Assembly: GCF_007625115.1 (NCBI RefSeq)
Contig: NZ_VMNH01000023.1
Coordinates: forward strand, 186,001-250,000
Direction of reading: 5' to 3'
Source of the DNA: Sedimenticola selenatireducens
GTDB taxonomy: Bacteria > Pseudomonadota > Gammaproteobacteria > Chromatiales > Chromatiaceae
DNA length: 64,000 bases
The notes under the pieces were generated by a model, which ran no database searches, had not been told where the DNA came from, and worked only from the letters and a program-made list of their open reading frames with translations. How positions within the stretch are numbered: position 1 is the first letter of the stretch; the number at the start of each line of letters is the position of its first letter. Shown one piece after another: positions 43,063-52,834 of this stretch. The position numbers were made by a program, and so were the translations under genes.

Positions 43063-46035
43063 GTGCAACCCTACAACAAGACAGGCGATAATTTGAGCTG
43101 GTTTCAGAACTTAATCTGTCATATCAAGATACGCCGGCTCCTGCTGATGGTGCTGGGGCTTTTGAGTTTGGTGGCCATCTCAGCCCTGATTTGGAACGGG
43201 CTCACCGTGCTCGAACAGCACCGCACCGCCAGCAGACTGACACTCAATAGCCAACTGGCAGACCAATCCCTCTTCTTGACCAACGAATTGGCCATTGAGC
43301 GTGGCCTTACCTCCACGCTACTGGCATCTGATGAGCTACCCAATCCGGACGGGTTGATTCGCATCACAGAACAACGCCAGCGTGTGGATGGCAGGTTCCA
43401 GGCATTCTTACGACCGTTAAAGAGCCATTACAACCCAAACAGTAGTGAGCCTCTGCATACCGCCTACGACACCCTGCTAGGGCATTTTCAGCAGCTCTCC
43501 CGCCTGCGAGGCTCCATCGACGCCCTCTTTATGGGCAACCAAGACAGGGATACTTCCCTGCAATGGTTCGGCCTCATCAGCGGTATCATCGATGACATTG
43601 CCCGCCTGCAGCGGAGAATCATAAGCCGATCCCAGGATGCCGGTTACGTGGTGGCCCAAGGCCAGCAGCTTCGATCACTCTTTTTTAGGATGACAGAGGC
43701 CGCAGGTCGAGAACGCGCGCTGATCGGAAGAGCCATCGCCCTGAAAGATGTATTGTCCGACGATCAGCTCACCGAGTTAGTAGACTATCAGGAGGCCCTG
43801 CATAACGGCGAAAAGCAGATCATGGTACTTGCGGAGCAATACCCCAAGACAGAGAGTCTCAAGAATGCCCTTGAACGATTTAAAAGGATCTATCTCGGCG
43901 ATTTTGAAGAAATCCGCACCAAAGTTCTAACCGCCTCTGCGAAGCGGGATCCTTACCCTGTCTCTGAGCTGGTCTGGTTTTCCGAGGCATCACGGGCGGT
44001 GGATACCATCACAGAACTCTCCGAGGCCTTTAATCAACACATTCGTTCCGATACTGCCGCCATACAGCAAAGCGCCAATAACACGGTAGTAGCATTAGTC
44101 GCTACGGTACTACTGGTATTGGTGTTGTTTGCACTGGCATATCTGATCACCTATCGCCGTATTCTCATCCCACTTAGAGTGCTGGACAAAGCCGCCAAAA
44201 CCATCGAGAAGGGTGATCTCAAACAACGCGTATCCGTCGATGCGCAAGATGAATTTGGCAGGCTGGGAAAGAGTTTTGAGCAAATGCGTCAAAGCTTGCT
44301 GGAAGATCGTGAAAACCGCGAATTGGTAGAACAGGAGCTACGCAAGTTGCATCAGGCGATTGAGCAGAGCGTCAGCTCATTGGTCATCACCGATGCTGAA
44401 GGCGTCACGGAATACGTCAATCATCGCTTTGAACTGACCACAGGCTTCCGTCAGGAAGAGATTATTGGCCATAAATACAACCAAGTACGGTCAGGCCAAA
44501 CCCCGATGAGCGTCTATGATGAGTTGTGGCAAACCATTAAGGCAGGGGATATTTGGGAGGGTGAACTGCTCAATAAAAAGAAAAACGGCGAACTGTTTTG
44601 GGAGCTGGTCAGCATCTCACCCGTGAGAGACAGGCTGGGAACAATCACCCACTTCATCGGTATGCAGCATGACATTACCCAACGCAAGGCCATGGAGGAA
44701 CGGCTTAACTACCTCGCCTATCACGACGACCTGACCGGGCTGCCTAACCGCACCCTGCTTTCTGACCGATTTAACCAACTCACCAGCCAGTCCAAGCGGC
44801 ACGCAAAGAAAATTGCCTTGCTGATGCTGGATCTCAACCGCTTTAAACTGATCAACGACAGCCTGGGGCATGAAACCGGGGACCGGGTACTGGTAGAGAT
44901 CGGCAGTCGTCTGCTGCGTATGGCCCGCACGGGGGATACCATAGCCCGTTACGGGGGTGATGAGTTTGTAGTACTGCTACCTGATATTGAATCAATTAAT
45001 GCGGTGACCGAAATAGCCCGACGCATCAATTTCACCATCAGCACACCGCTTGAGATCGATGAACGCATACTGCATGTCAGTTGCTCTGTGGGCGTGGCAA
45101 TCTGGCCGAACGACGGAGAGAAACTCGATAATCTTTTAAGCAATGCAGACGCCGCCATGTATCAGGCCAAAACACGCAGTGGTGAAAAGCTGCAATTTTT
45201 CACCGAAGAACTGAATAACCAGGTCCAGCATCGCATGAACATGGAGAGTGATCTGCGAGAAGCGATCGACCACGGCGAGCTGGAACTCTACTATCAGCCA
45301 CAACTCAATTTGGCAAGCCATACCATTACCGGAATGGAAGCACTGTTACGCTGGCACCACCCAAAGCACGGCATGGTTCCACCGGATCAATTTATCCACC
45401 TGGCGGAGGAGACCGGCCTCATCCTACCCATAGGCGAGTGGGTATTGAACCAAGCCTGCAACCAGCTCAAACAATTCCAGGAGATGGGCTTTTCTAATCT
45501 GGTCGTAGCCGTTAATGTCTCTGTCCGTCAGTTGGAAGGTCAGAACATGACGCTTTTCATCAAACAAATACTCAATAAAACCGGCATCAAACCGGCCTGT
45601 CTTGAGATAGAGATCACCGAGAGTGTGATGATGGAAGACCCCGAGCGGATGATCGTATCACTCCGTGAGTTGAAGCAACTTGGCATTCGACTGGCACTGG
45701 ATGACTTTGGTACAGGCCACTCTTCTCTCTCCTATCTCCAGCGTTTCCCGTTCGATAAGCTGAAGATTGACCGCGCCTTTATTCGCAATATCATCGAGTC
45801 GCCTGATGATGCGGCCATTGCCATGACGATTGGTGCTATGGCCAAGAGTCTGAAGCTTGAGGTGATTGCGGAGGGCGTGGAAACCGAAGAACAGATGGAA
45901 TTCCTCAAGAAATGCGGTTGTAACGAGATCCAAGGCTATCTCATCAGCCGCCCCGTACCTGCCAATCAGTTTGCACGGCTACTGTCAAAATATCGCCCGC
46001 CCTTGCACCTAGCCAAACCTTCCAAAAAACCTTAA
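43063..46035 (+). CDS. NIT-HAMP-PAS-GGDEF-EAL signalling protein
   Basis: A 990-residue membrane protein. First span about 25-48, a nitrate/nitrite-sensing-type (NIT) helical domain (NELAIERGLTSTLLA...), second span about 345-365, HAMP, PAS (about 430-545), GGDEF with intact RYGGDEFVVLL and EAL with EALLRW and DDFGTGHSSL. Both catalytic sites look complete, so it can make and break c-di-GMP. GTG start uncertain; TTG 43093 is possible. Confidence 0.9.
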   Translation: MQPYNKTGDNLSWFQNLICHIKIRRLLLMVLGLLSLVAISALIWNGLTVLEQHRTASRLTLNSQLADQSLFLTNELAIERGLTSTLLASDELPNPDGLIRITEQRQRVDGRFQAFLRPLKSHYNPNSSEPLHTAYDTLLGHFQQLSRLRGSIDALFMGNQDRDTSLQWFGLISGIIDDIARLQRRIISRSQDAGYVVAQGQQLRSLFFRMTEAAGRERALIGRAIALKDVLSDDQLTELVDYQEALHNGEKQIMVLAEQYPKTESLKNALERFKRIYLGDFEEIRTKVLTASAKRDPYPVSELVWFSEASRAVDTITELSEAFNQHIRSDTAAIQQSANNTVVALVATVLLVLVLFALAYLITYRRILIPLRVLDKAAKTIEKGDLKQRVSVDAQDEFGRLGKSFEQMRQSLLEDRENRELVEQELRKLHQAIEQSVSSLVITDAEGVTEYVNHRFELTTGFRQEEIIGHKYNQVRSGQTPMSVYDELWQTIKAGDIWEGELLNKKKNGELFWELVSISPVRDRLGTITHFIGMQHDITQRKAMEERLNYLAYHDDLTGLPNRTLLSDRFNQLTSQSKRHAKKIALLMLDLNRFKLINDSLGHETGDRVLVEIGSRLLRMARTGDTIARYGGDEFVVLLPDIESINAVTEIARRINFTISTPLEIDERILHVSCSVGVAIWPNDGEKLDNLLSNADAAMYQAKTRSGEKLQFFTEELNNQVQHRMNMESDLREAIDHGELELYYQPQLNLASHTITGMEALLRWHHPKHGMVPPDQFIHLAEETGLILPIGEWVLNQACNQLKQFQEMGFSNLVVAVNVSVRQLEGQNMTLFIKQILNKTGIKPACLEIEITESVMMEDPERMIVSLRELKQLGIRLALDDFGTGHSSLSYLQRFPFDKLKIDRAFIRNIIESPDDAAIAMTIGAMAKSLKLEVIAEGVETEEQMEFLKKCGCNEIQGYLISRPVPANQFARLLSKYRPPLHLAKPSKKP

Positions 46036-46636
46036 CCCAATCGAAATACCACTGCAATCTCTGTGCTTGATAATAACCAACTAATTTAGTATGTTATTAA
46101 GCAGATCAAGCCAATGCCGAGAAAAAAGACGATGCACAATCAGAATTGTACCTCTTTAAGACGACGACAAATCGCCGAATTCATTGCCCTTTCCGCCGAC
46201 TACATTGGGGTTAAGCCGCCCTCTAATACTACCTTCAACCGCTGGACAGCCCACTGTGTCTGCCAGGAGGAGAAAATTGAGGCGCGTCTATCCTAGAACC
46301 TGTTAACACTATGCAGATAGTCATCGACGACGCGGGCCATTTTTTTGCGGGACTAGGCGCGCTAACTGTTGGTTTGCACACTGTTTCGATACCCCGGCAA
46401 TTCGTCATAGGGCGCCCCATGGGCGCCGTCGGCGGGCACGGCCCACCCTAGGGTTCGTGAGCTGATCGAACCTATGGCAGAAGCGCAACTGCTTCATGGC
46501 TACGACAGGTGGCCACAAGAGGTATGGGGTAGGAGCGCAAACCGCCCACCCTCTTGACGTATTCAGTTATCCTGCCTGCATTTTGGGTTGCAGCACCTTG
46601 ATCTTACGACCCAATCTCCTGTAACTTGCTGCCCCA
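46036..46636. other. 600-bp intergenic region without a convincing gene
   Basis: One 60-codon frame (46114-46296, MPRKKTMHNQNC...) lacks a ribosome site and recognised domain. A hairpin GGCGCCC-CAT-GGGCGCC lies around 46410-46430, followed by CACGGCCCACCCTAGGG, which faintly recalls the GTAGGGTGGGC repeat family. No promoter could be assigned with confidence. Confidence 0.4.
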
Positions 46637-47551
46637 ATGGCAGCACTTATCCACATCAGCAACATCACTCGCCGCTACGGCGATCTCTGCGCCCTGGACG
46701 ATGTCAGTTTCGAATTACAGCCGGGTGAGGTGTTGGGATTTCTTGGCCCAAACGGCGCAGGAAAATCCACGGCCATGCAGATCATCTGTGGGACACTGTC
46801 TCCAACCAGCGGTCAGGTGATTATCAATGGGGCTGATCTGCAAAGCGATCCCATCACGGCCAAAGGCCATATCGGGTATCTCCCTGAAACACCCCCGCTC
46901 TATCCTGATATGCGGGTAGATGAGTACCTCACCTTCTGTGCCCGCCTTCGTAAAATCGCCCGATCTCAAGTAGCCCTGTCGGTGGAAAAAACCAAACAAC
47001 GCTGTGGATTGGCGCAGGTTGGATCAAGAGTCATTGCCAACCTCTCGAAAGGTTACAAACAGCGGGTGGGTATAGCACAGGCAATCATCCATAACCCGCG
47101 TGTGATTGTACTGGATGAACCGACCAGTGGACTGGACCCCAATCAGATCCAAGAGATCCGCGATCTGATCAAGACCCTGTCACAAGAGTGCGGCATCCTA
47201 ATCTCCACCCATATCATGTCCGAGGTTCGAGCAATCTGTGATCGTGTATTGATACTCCACCAGGGTAGGCTGGTTTACACCGGCCCGGTAACAACCGTTA
47301 AGGACAGCGCACTGTTAATCACCCTTGGCCAAGAGAGCAAGTGGGACTATCTGGCACAGCTCCCCGGTGTATCCCATGTTGAGCCGATTGATCAGCAGAG
47401 ATTCAGGCTCACACTCTCCGGATCAACCTCTGCCGCCGATATAGCCCAAGCCATCGTGGCGCATGGTGACAAACTGTATGAGCTGCGTCCTGATCAGGGC
47501 AACCTGGAGCAGATCTTCAGCCAGTTGACATTGGGAGAGACCAACCCATGA
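46637..47551 (+). CDS. ABC transporter ATP-binding protein (GldA-like)
   Basis: A 304-residue ATPase: Walker A GPNGAGKS, signature LSKGYKQRVGIAQ and Walker B VIVLDEPTSGLDP. Together with the next three genes it matches a Gld/Gldg-type ABC cluster found in many Proteobacteria. Role in the envelope or gliding-like export is not established here. Confidence 0.9.
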   Translation: MAALIHISNITRRYGDLCALDDVSFELQPGEVLGFLGPNGAGKSTAMQIICGTLSPTSGQVIINGADLQSDPITAKGHIGYLPETPPLYPDMRVDEYLTFCARLRKIARSQVALSVEKTKQRCGLAQVGSRVIANLSKGYKQRVGIAQAIIHNPRVIVLDEPTSGLDPNQIQEIRDLIKTLSQECGILISTHIMSEVRAICDRVLILHQGRLVYTGPVTTVKDSALLITLGQESKWDYLAQLPGVSHVEPIDQQRFRLTLSGSTSAADIAQAIVAHGDKLYELRPDQGNLEQIFSQLTLGETNP

Positions 47552-48285
47552 TACGCAATCTGTCAGCCCGAGAATTGAAGTCGCTGTTCCTGTCACCCAT
47601 GGCCTGGAGCCTTCTGGGTGTGGTGACGATCATTCTCGCCTGGCTGTTTCTGGTACAGATCGAATCTTATTTGAAGATACAACCCAATCTGGTTGCCCGA
47701 GCATCGGAGCTGGGTGTCACTGACCTGATCATTTCACCGCTGTTTGACTCCAGCGCCATGGTGTTGCTGCTCATCACACCGTTGCTCAGCATGCGACTGC
47801 TCAGTGAAGAGTTTCGTACCGGCACGATACAACTGCTGCTCTCTTCCCCGCTTTCTACCCAGCAAATCGTCCTTGGCAAATATCTCGCCCTGATTGGCAT
47901 GCTGTTTTTCGTGTTGCTAGTTACCGCACTGATGCCCTTGTCACTGCTTTTCGGTGCATCAATCGACAGTGGCCGATTGGCCGCATCCCTACTTGGCCTG
48001 GCTTTGCTGCTAGCCAGTTATGGGGCCATCGGCTTATACCTCTCGAGCCTGACCGAGCAACCGGCTGTCGCAGCGGTCAGCACCTATGGTGTGCTGCTAT
48101 TTTTATGGATCATCAACCTTGCAAATAACAGCGGATTGTTTGATTGGCTCTCCCTTGCCAGCCACTATCGCCCGTTTTTAAACGGCACAGTAAGTACAGG
48201 TGATACTAGCTACTTCCTGTTGATCATAGTCGCCTGTCTACTGATGACGATTCATCAGTTGGAACAGCGCCGTGGCAGGGGCTGA
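47548..48285 (+). CDS. ABC transporter permease (GldF-like)
   Basis: A 245-residue permease with about six hydrophobic spans (LLGVVTIILAWLFLV, AMVLLLITPLLSM and others) and the EEFRTGTIQLLLSSPLS loop of ABC-2 permeases. Overlaps the ATPase gene by ATGA. Confidence 0.88.
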   Translation: MIRNLSARELKSLFLSPMAWSLLGVVTIILAWLFLVQIESYLKIQPNLVARASELGVTDLIISPLFDSSAMVLLLITPLLSMRLLSEEFRTGTIQLLLSSPLSTQQIVLGKYLALIGMLFFVLLVTALMPLSLLFGASIDSGRLAASLLGLALLLASYGAIGLYLSSLTEQPAVAAVSTYGVLLFLWIINLANNSGLFDWLSLASHYRPFLNGTVSTGDTSYFLLIIVACLLMTIHQLEQRRGRG

Positions 48286-48289
48286 ATTC

Positions 48290-49636
48290 ATGAAGAACCT
48301 GGAACAGATAAAGCTGCGCCAACGTATACAGGGCACAATCTTCTATCTACTGCTTGCAACGGCTGTTGGACTGGCCGGTTGGTTGACCCATCGTTATGAA
48401 GCCATCTTCGATTGGAGCAATCAATCCAGAAACAGCCTCTCAAGCGCCAGCCAGCAACTGATAGGCCGTCTTCAATCGCCCTTGGTAATACACTCCTTCG
48501 CACCACCCAATCCAGAACTGAGGGCGCGTATAAAAGCCGTGATAGCGCCTTATCAACGCATCAACGCCGAAATCCAACTGACGTTCATCGATCCGATCAG
48601 CCAACCGCAACTTACTCGTGAATCCGGTATTCGCATAGCGGGTGAACTGCAGTTCAACTATCAGGGCAGAACGGAGAATCTAGGCATCCTCAATGAGCAG
48701 AGCATTAGCAACACCATCCAGCGACTGATACAGCAGGGTGAGCGTTGGATTGTCAGCATTGAGGGACACGGCGAACGAAAACTGACGGGACAGGCCAACC
48801 ACGACCTGGGCAGTTTTGGCGCCGAACTGGTACGCAAAGGGTTTCACCTACAGACGCTGGACATGACCCGGCAACTGGCCATTCCCAGAAACACCTCGCT
48901 ACTGATTATTGCCGGACCACACATCGCCTATTTGCCGGGTGAACTGCAACTGATTCAACAGTATCTGGAGCAGGGAGGGAATCTGCTGTGGCTGACTGAT
49001 CCGGGTGAGCAACACAATATACCCTCACTATTTTCAGAAACAGGCCTTGAGATTTTGCCCGGCACAGTGGTCGATGCCAATGCATCCAAATTGGGATTGG
49101 ATAATCCCGCCATCGCATTGGTAACTCGTTTCCATGATCACCCCGCAACGGCCCAGCTTGATCAAGTCACACTCTATCCCTTTGCTGCAGCATTAAAGAG
49201 CTCGGCATCGGGCACCTGGCAGACAACCCCCCTGCTTCAGACCCAATCCAACAGCTGGAATGAAACCAGTCCGTTATCAGGAGAACTGAAGCGCGATGTG
49301 GATGCAGGAGAAGAGGCTGGGCCTTTGACTATCGGTATCGCCTTTAGTCGCACCATCAATCAACAAAACCAGAGGGTGCTGGTTATGGGTGATGGCGATT
49401 TTCTCTCCAACAGCTATCTGGGCAATGGTGGAAACATGAACCTTGGATTGAACTTGATTCGCTGGCTGGTAGAGGATGACAACCTACTGGACATCCCGGT
49501 GAAAACGGCATCTGATATTGAGCTCAATCTCAGCCCAACAACAGGCGCGGCAATTGGGCTAGGCTTCTTGTTTATTCTTCCTGCCCTGTTCATCAGCTCT
49601 GGGGTGGCGATCTGGTGGCGTAGGCGCAGGGCATAG
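48290..49636 (+). CDS. Gldg family protein
   Basis: ATG 48290 follows AGGGG; 448 residues. N-terminal membrane helix (IFYLLLATAVGLAGWL), a large periplasmic Gldg-type domain (NLLWLTDPGEQHNIPSLFSETGLEI) and a C-terminal helix (IGLGFLFILPALFISSGVAIW). Usually partnered with the ABC genes upstream. Confidence 0.85.
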   Translation: MKNLEQIKLRQRIQGTIFYLLLATAVGLAGWLTHRYEAIFDWSNQSRNSLSSASQQLIGRLQSPLVIHSFAPPNPELRARIKAVIAPYQRINAEIQLTFIDPISQPQLTRESGIRIAGELQFNYQGRTENLGILNEQSISNTIQRLIQQGERWIVSIEGHGERKLTGQANHDLGSFGAELVRKGFHLQTLDMTRQLAIPRNTSLLIIAGPHIAYLPGELQLIQQYLEQGGNLLWLTDPGEQHNIPSLFSETGLEILPGTVVDANASKLGLDNPAIALVTRFHDHPATAQLDQVTLYPFAAALKSSASGTWQTTPLLQTQSNSWNETSPLSGELKRDVDAGEEAGPLTIGIAFSRTINQQNQRVLVMGDGDFLSNSYLGNGGNMNLGLNLIRWLVEDDNLLDIPVKTASDIELNLSPTTGAAIGLGFLFILPALFISSGVAIWWRRRRA

Positions 49637-49647
49637 GTATTAACGAC

Positions 49648-50487
49648 ATGCAGAGACAAAGCCTTATCAATCTATTCTTGCTATTGATCGTCCTGATGCT
49701 TGGGCTTTTTGTCTGGCTAAGCCCTGAAGAGACAACACAACCCACCCAAGCACCTTTGACTAATCTGAATCCGGACGATATTCAACAGATTGAAATTAAG
49801 AATAACAATGGCCCACGCTTTGTCATGCAGCGACAATCTGGAGGCTGGCAGATGACTGAACCTTATCCTGTACAGGCAAACGGCCCACGCATTGATATCC
49901 TGATGGATCTGCTTTCAACACCACAGGTGGAAGCGCTACCCTTACCCACTGACCGATTAGTTGAATTTGGACTGGATAGTCCGCTGGCCACAGTAATGTT
50001 CAACGACACCCAGATTACCTTTGGGGGCACACACCCCTATAACTATCGTCGTTATGTGCGTATCAACGACCGGCTCTTCCTGATCAATGACCTGTTTCCC
50101 CATCATGTACTGGCCCAGGCCGAAGATTTTATTAGCCACGCTTTGCTCCCAGAAAACACTCAGCTAAGTGAAATCAACACTCCCGACTGGCGGCTCATCA
50201 AGACCAATGGCCGTTGGGAAGCAACACCCACAAATGTCGGCATCACCCAGGCTCAGCTACAAGAGAAGGTCGACGCCTGGTTACACACCTGGGTCTCCAA
50301 GGTCAGTAAAGCACCCAAGGAGACATTCACCGAAGCGGTCACGCTCCAGATCGAAGGCATAACGCAACCCATCACGCTGGGTGTAGTCCGTCAGAAAAAA
50401 CAGCTCTTGCTGGTGCGGAAAGAATTGGGGCTCGCCTATCGACTCACATCCGACAGTTTATTGAAGCCGCCCGGCGCTACTGACTAA
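49648..50487 (+). CDS. DUF4340 domain protein
   Basis: A 279-residue protein: one N-terminal helix ([18 protein letters not shown]) and a periplasmic DUF4340 domain ([30 protein letters not shown]), commonly following Gldg genes. Probably the fourth part of that membrane complex. Confidence 0.85.
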   Translation: MQRQSLINLFLLLIVLMLGLFVWLSPEETTQPTQAPLTNLNPDDIQQIEIKNNNGPRFVMQRQSGGWQMTEPYPVQANGPRIDILMDLLSTPQVEALPLPTDRLVEFGLDSPLATVMFNDTQITFGGTHPYNYRRYVRINDRLFLINDLFPHHVLAQAEDFISHALLPENTQLSEINTPDWRLIKTNGRWEATPTNVGITQAQLQEKVDAWLHTWVSKVSKAPKETFTEAVTLQIEGITQPITLGVVRQKKQLLLVRKELGLAYRLTSDSLLKPPGATD

Positions 50488-50488
50488 T

Positions 50489-51301
50489 ATGCCCGAGTTA
50501 CCCGAGGTAGAAACCACCCGCCGTGGTATCGCCAGTCACATTGAGGGCCAGCAAATCACCGGCGTGATCATTCGCCAGCCCCGATTGCGCTGGCCTATCC
50601 CGAGTGATCTTGAAGAAAAACTGAAAGGGCGAAAGATTAAATCGGTCGAGCGACGCGCCAAGTATCTGCTGATCAATCTGACCCACGGCTGCCTGATCAT
50701 GCATCTGGGCATGTCGGGTAGCCTGCGCATATTGCCTCGCTCAACCGAGCCCGGAAAACACGACCACTTCGACCTGCTGTTTAAAAATCACTGCCTGCGA
50801 TTCCATGACCCAAGACGGTTTGGCGCCATACTCTGGACAGAACAACCGATCGCGGAACACAGCCTGATCAGGCATCTGGGGCCGGAACCCTTGTTAGAAG
50901 ATTTTACCGGCGACTATCTGTATCAGCAGGCACAAGGCCGACGTGTCGCCGTGAAGAACCTGATCATGGATGGCCGGGTCGTTGTGGGCGTTGGCAACAT
51001 CTATGCGAATGAGGCCCTGTTTCGCGTGGGCATTCTTCCGACACGCGCAGCCAATCGTATTTCACTCGCCCGCTATACCCGCCTCGCCGATGAAATCAAA
51101 TTAGTCTTGGCGGCCGCCATCAAAAGAGGCGGTACCACATTGCGGGATTTTCAAAGGGAAGATGGCAAACCCGGTTATTTTGCGCAAGAGCTACTGGTCT
51201 ATGGCAAGGCCGGTGAACCCTGTCCTGGGTGCGGTGAACCGTTGAAGCAGAAAAGGATTGGGCAGCGGTCGAGCTTTTATTGCGGACAGTGTCAGAAGTA
51301 A
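50489..51301 (+). CDS. mutM: Formamidopyrimidine-DNA glycosylase
   Basis: A 270-residue Fpg/MutM. Pro2-Glu3 active site (PELPEVET), ribose-pocket Lys region ([10 protein letters not shown]), and a C-terminal zinc finger (CPGCGE...FYCGQC). Removes 8-oxoG and opens damaged purines. Starts one base after the DUF4340 stop. Confidence 0.97.
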   Translation: MPELPEVETTRRGIASHIEGQQITGVIIRQPRLRWPIPSDLEEKLKGRKIKSVERRAKYLLINLTHGCLIMHLGMSGSLRILPRSTEPGKHDHFDLLFKNHCLRFHDPRRFGAILWTEQPIAEHSLIRHLGPEPLLEDFTGDYLYQQAQGRRVAVKNLIMDGRVVVGVGNIYANEALFRVGILPTRAANRISLARYTRLADEIKLVLAAAIKRGGTTLRDFQREDGKPGYFAQELLVYGKAGEPCPGCGEPLKQKRIGQRSSFYCGQCQK

Positions 51302-51422
51302 CTGATTTCAGATTATGTGCTGTTAGGCAGCGTCATGCCGATGGGGGGCTACCCCCCTTTGCTCATTTTCTAATCAAGCTTTATTTCATCAACCTAACAG
51401 GCTTTCATAATGTGAATTTGTG

Positions 51423-51972
51423 TCGCTACGCGACCATTTTTAATGGGGGTCCCGGCCCCCTTCGCCGGGTTACTTTTACGGGTAAAAGTAACCAAAACCC
51501 TCGCTCCACCACCCCACCCCTTCGGGGTTCCCTGCGTTTCTCGCCAGGCACGGGGCGCGTATAACTCGCTACGCTCAAACAAATACGCGCCTTAAACCGT
51601 ACCCGGCTGCGATACTCGGTGGTGTGGAGGTCGCAAAACGGTGGGCTACCTCGTGCTGTTCTTTTTTTATAATGCACCGGCCAGGATTCTATCCTCGTCC
51701 TTATCCCCTTCCGGCCTGTCGAGCATCGCAGGGGTGAGCGGAACAGAGCGCTCATTTGTCTGAGCCGCTTTAGCGGCGAGTTTATGAGCGCGCCGCTCAC
51801 GCCGAGAAGCGCAGAGGACCCGAAGGGCAGGCTGGGGGGGAGAGACTTTTGGGTACTTTTGGTCACAAAAGTACCTCGCTAAAGGCCGTCAGGCCGTGCG
51901 AACGAATAAAATTGATAGCAATATTAACGAAGGGGGCCCGGGCCCCCCATTTAAATTAAGATCGCGTAGCGA
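51423..51972. repeat. 550-bp MITE-like element with terminal inverted repeats
   Basis: Both ends carry TCGCTACGCGA (right copy inverted) followed by a related ATTT.AATGGGGG.CCCGG.CCCCCTTCG, about 45 bp of imperfect inverted repeat. Inside are two more near-perfect hairpins: GTTACTTTTAC/GTAAAAGTAAC (51470) and GGTACTTTTG/CAAAAGTACC (51853). A long frame on the minus strand (51426-51866) is Arg/Ser-rich and looks spurious. No transposase is encoded. Confidence 0.75.
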
Positions 51973-51982
51973 TACATAAAAA

Positions 51983-52001
51983 CAGCGGCTCAAGGCCGCT
52001 G
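51983..52001 (-). terminator. Terminator of leftward small gene
   Basis: CAGCGGC-TCAAG-GCCGCTG forms a 7-bp stem; on the minus strand it is followed by TTTTT. It ends transcription of the gene starting at 52283. Confidence 0.85.
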
Positions 52002-52028
52002 CTAATCAACTCATTCAGAAATGCGCCA

Positions 52029-52283
52029 TCACTTGCCAATCGGAATACCAATACCACCCATCTGACTCATCTGCTGCTGCTTCCTTACATTCTTTGCAGC
52101 CTTCTCACCGACAAACTTCGTGAACTCCTCAACGTTTTCATAACCCATCTGCATAGCAAACTGAGTCACTGCAAAAACCAGATCGCGGGTTTTGCCAATC
52201 TCCTCGTGGCTGCGACCGCAACCCGAACAATGAGTACCTTCCTGACTACAGAAGTCGCCGCCTTTACAAGGACTGAATTGCAT
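52029..52283 (-). CDS. Small Cys-rich protein
   Basis: An 84-residue protein with four cysteines in the first 22 residues (CKGGDFCSQEGTHCSGCGRS), a possible metal site, and a Met/Gln-rich C-terminus. Some similarity in style to DUF1289 proteins but not assignable. Confidence 0.75.
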   Translation of the reverse strand: MQFSPCKGGDFCSQEGTHCSGCGRSHEEIGKTRDLVFAVTQFAMQMGYENVEEFTKFVGEKAAKNVRKQQQMSQMGGIGIPIGK

Positions 52284-52303
52284 AACTTATCTCCTCACCT
52301 TTA

Positions 52304-52762
52304 CTACCATTGTGCGGTCATCAGTCGAAATGTACCGATCACCTCTTTTGCCCCGCCCTCATGACTGTCATAGATCTTGAAAAAGATCCCGCCATCCGGG
52401 AGATTGCCACCGAATTGTCCCGTGGCCGTGTAAGTCCAGTCATCCTGATTCGCCAATACTGGCTCAAACTCCAACTTATCGAACAGGGTACCATCCCGAT
52501 CCAGAATATCCACTTCAACCCGATGCTCACCCTTCTCCACCACAAGATTCAACACCACATAAGCACCGACATCCGGATCACCCGCCTTAAGTTTATTGAA
52601 CACTTTATCTGGCTGAACAAAACCATTCTCCTGCTGCAGCTTATTCGAAAAGTAGATATTGGTAAGATAAGCCGCCTGTCGATACTTGCCAGAGACCGCC
52701 AAGCCAGGAGATAGCAGGCCCAAAATACAGAGTATAACCAGTGCTCTCAAAATAAATTCCAT
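52304..52762 (-). CDS. Exported protein of unknown function
   Basis: A 152-residue protein with a signal peptide (ALVILCILGLLSPGLAVS) and a beta-rich mature domain (DVGAYVVLNLVVEKGEHRVEVDILDRDGTLF). Same direction and 20 bp from the Cys-rich gene. No family recognised. Confidence 0.8.
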   Translation of the reverse strand: MEFILRALVILCILGLLSPGLAVSGKYRQAAYLTNIYFSNKLQQENGFVQPDKVFNKLKAGDPDVGAYVVLNLVVEKGEHRVEVDILDRDGTLFDKLEFEPVLANQDDWTYTATGQFGGNLPDGGIFFKIYDSHEGGAKEVIGTFRLMTAQW

Positions 52763-52834
52763 CTGGCTGGTGGTTAAAAGATGAATACGTTGGCCACAGG
52801 ATAGGGACCATCAAAAAATTGTCAAGGCGACACC

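Noticed and set aside
46114-46296. 60-codon frame after the GGDEF-EAL gene
   Set aside because: No ribosome site, domain or conserved neighbour; composition unlike nearby genes.
51426-51866. 146-codon minus-strand frame in the MITE-like region
   Set aside because: Arg/Ser/Pro-rich composition, full overlap with inverted repeats and no ribosome site indicate a chance frame.
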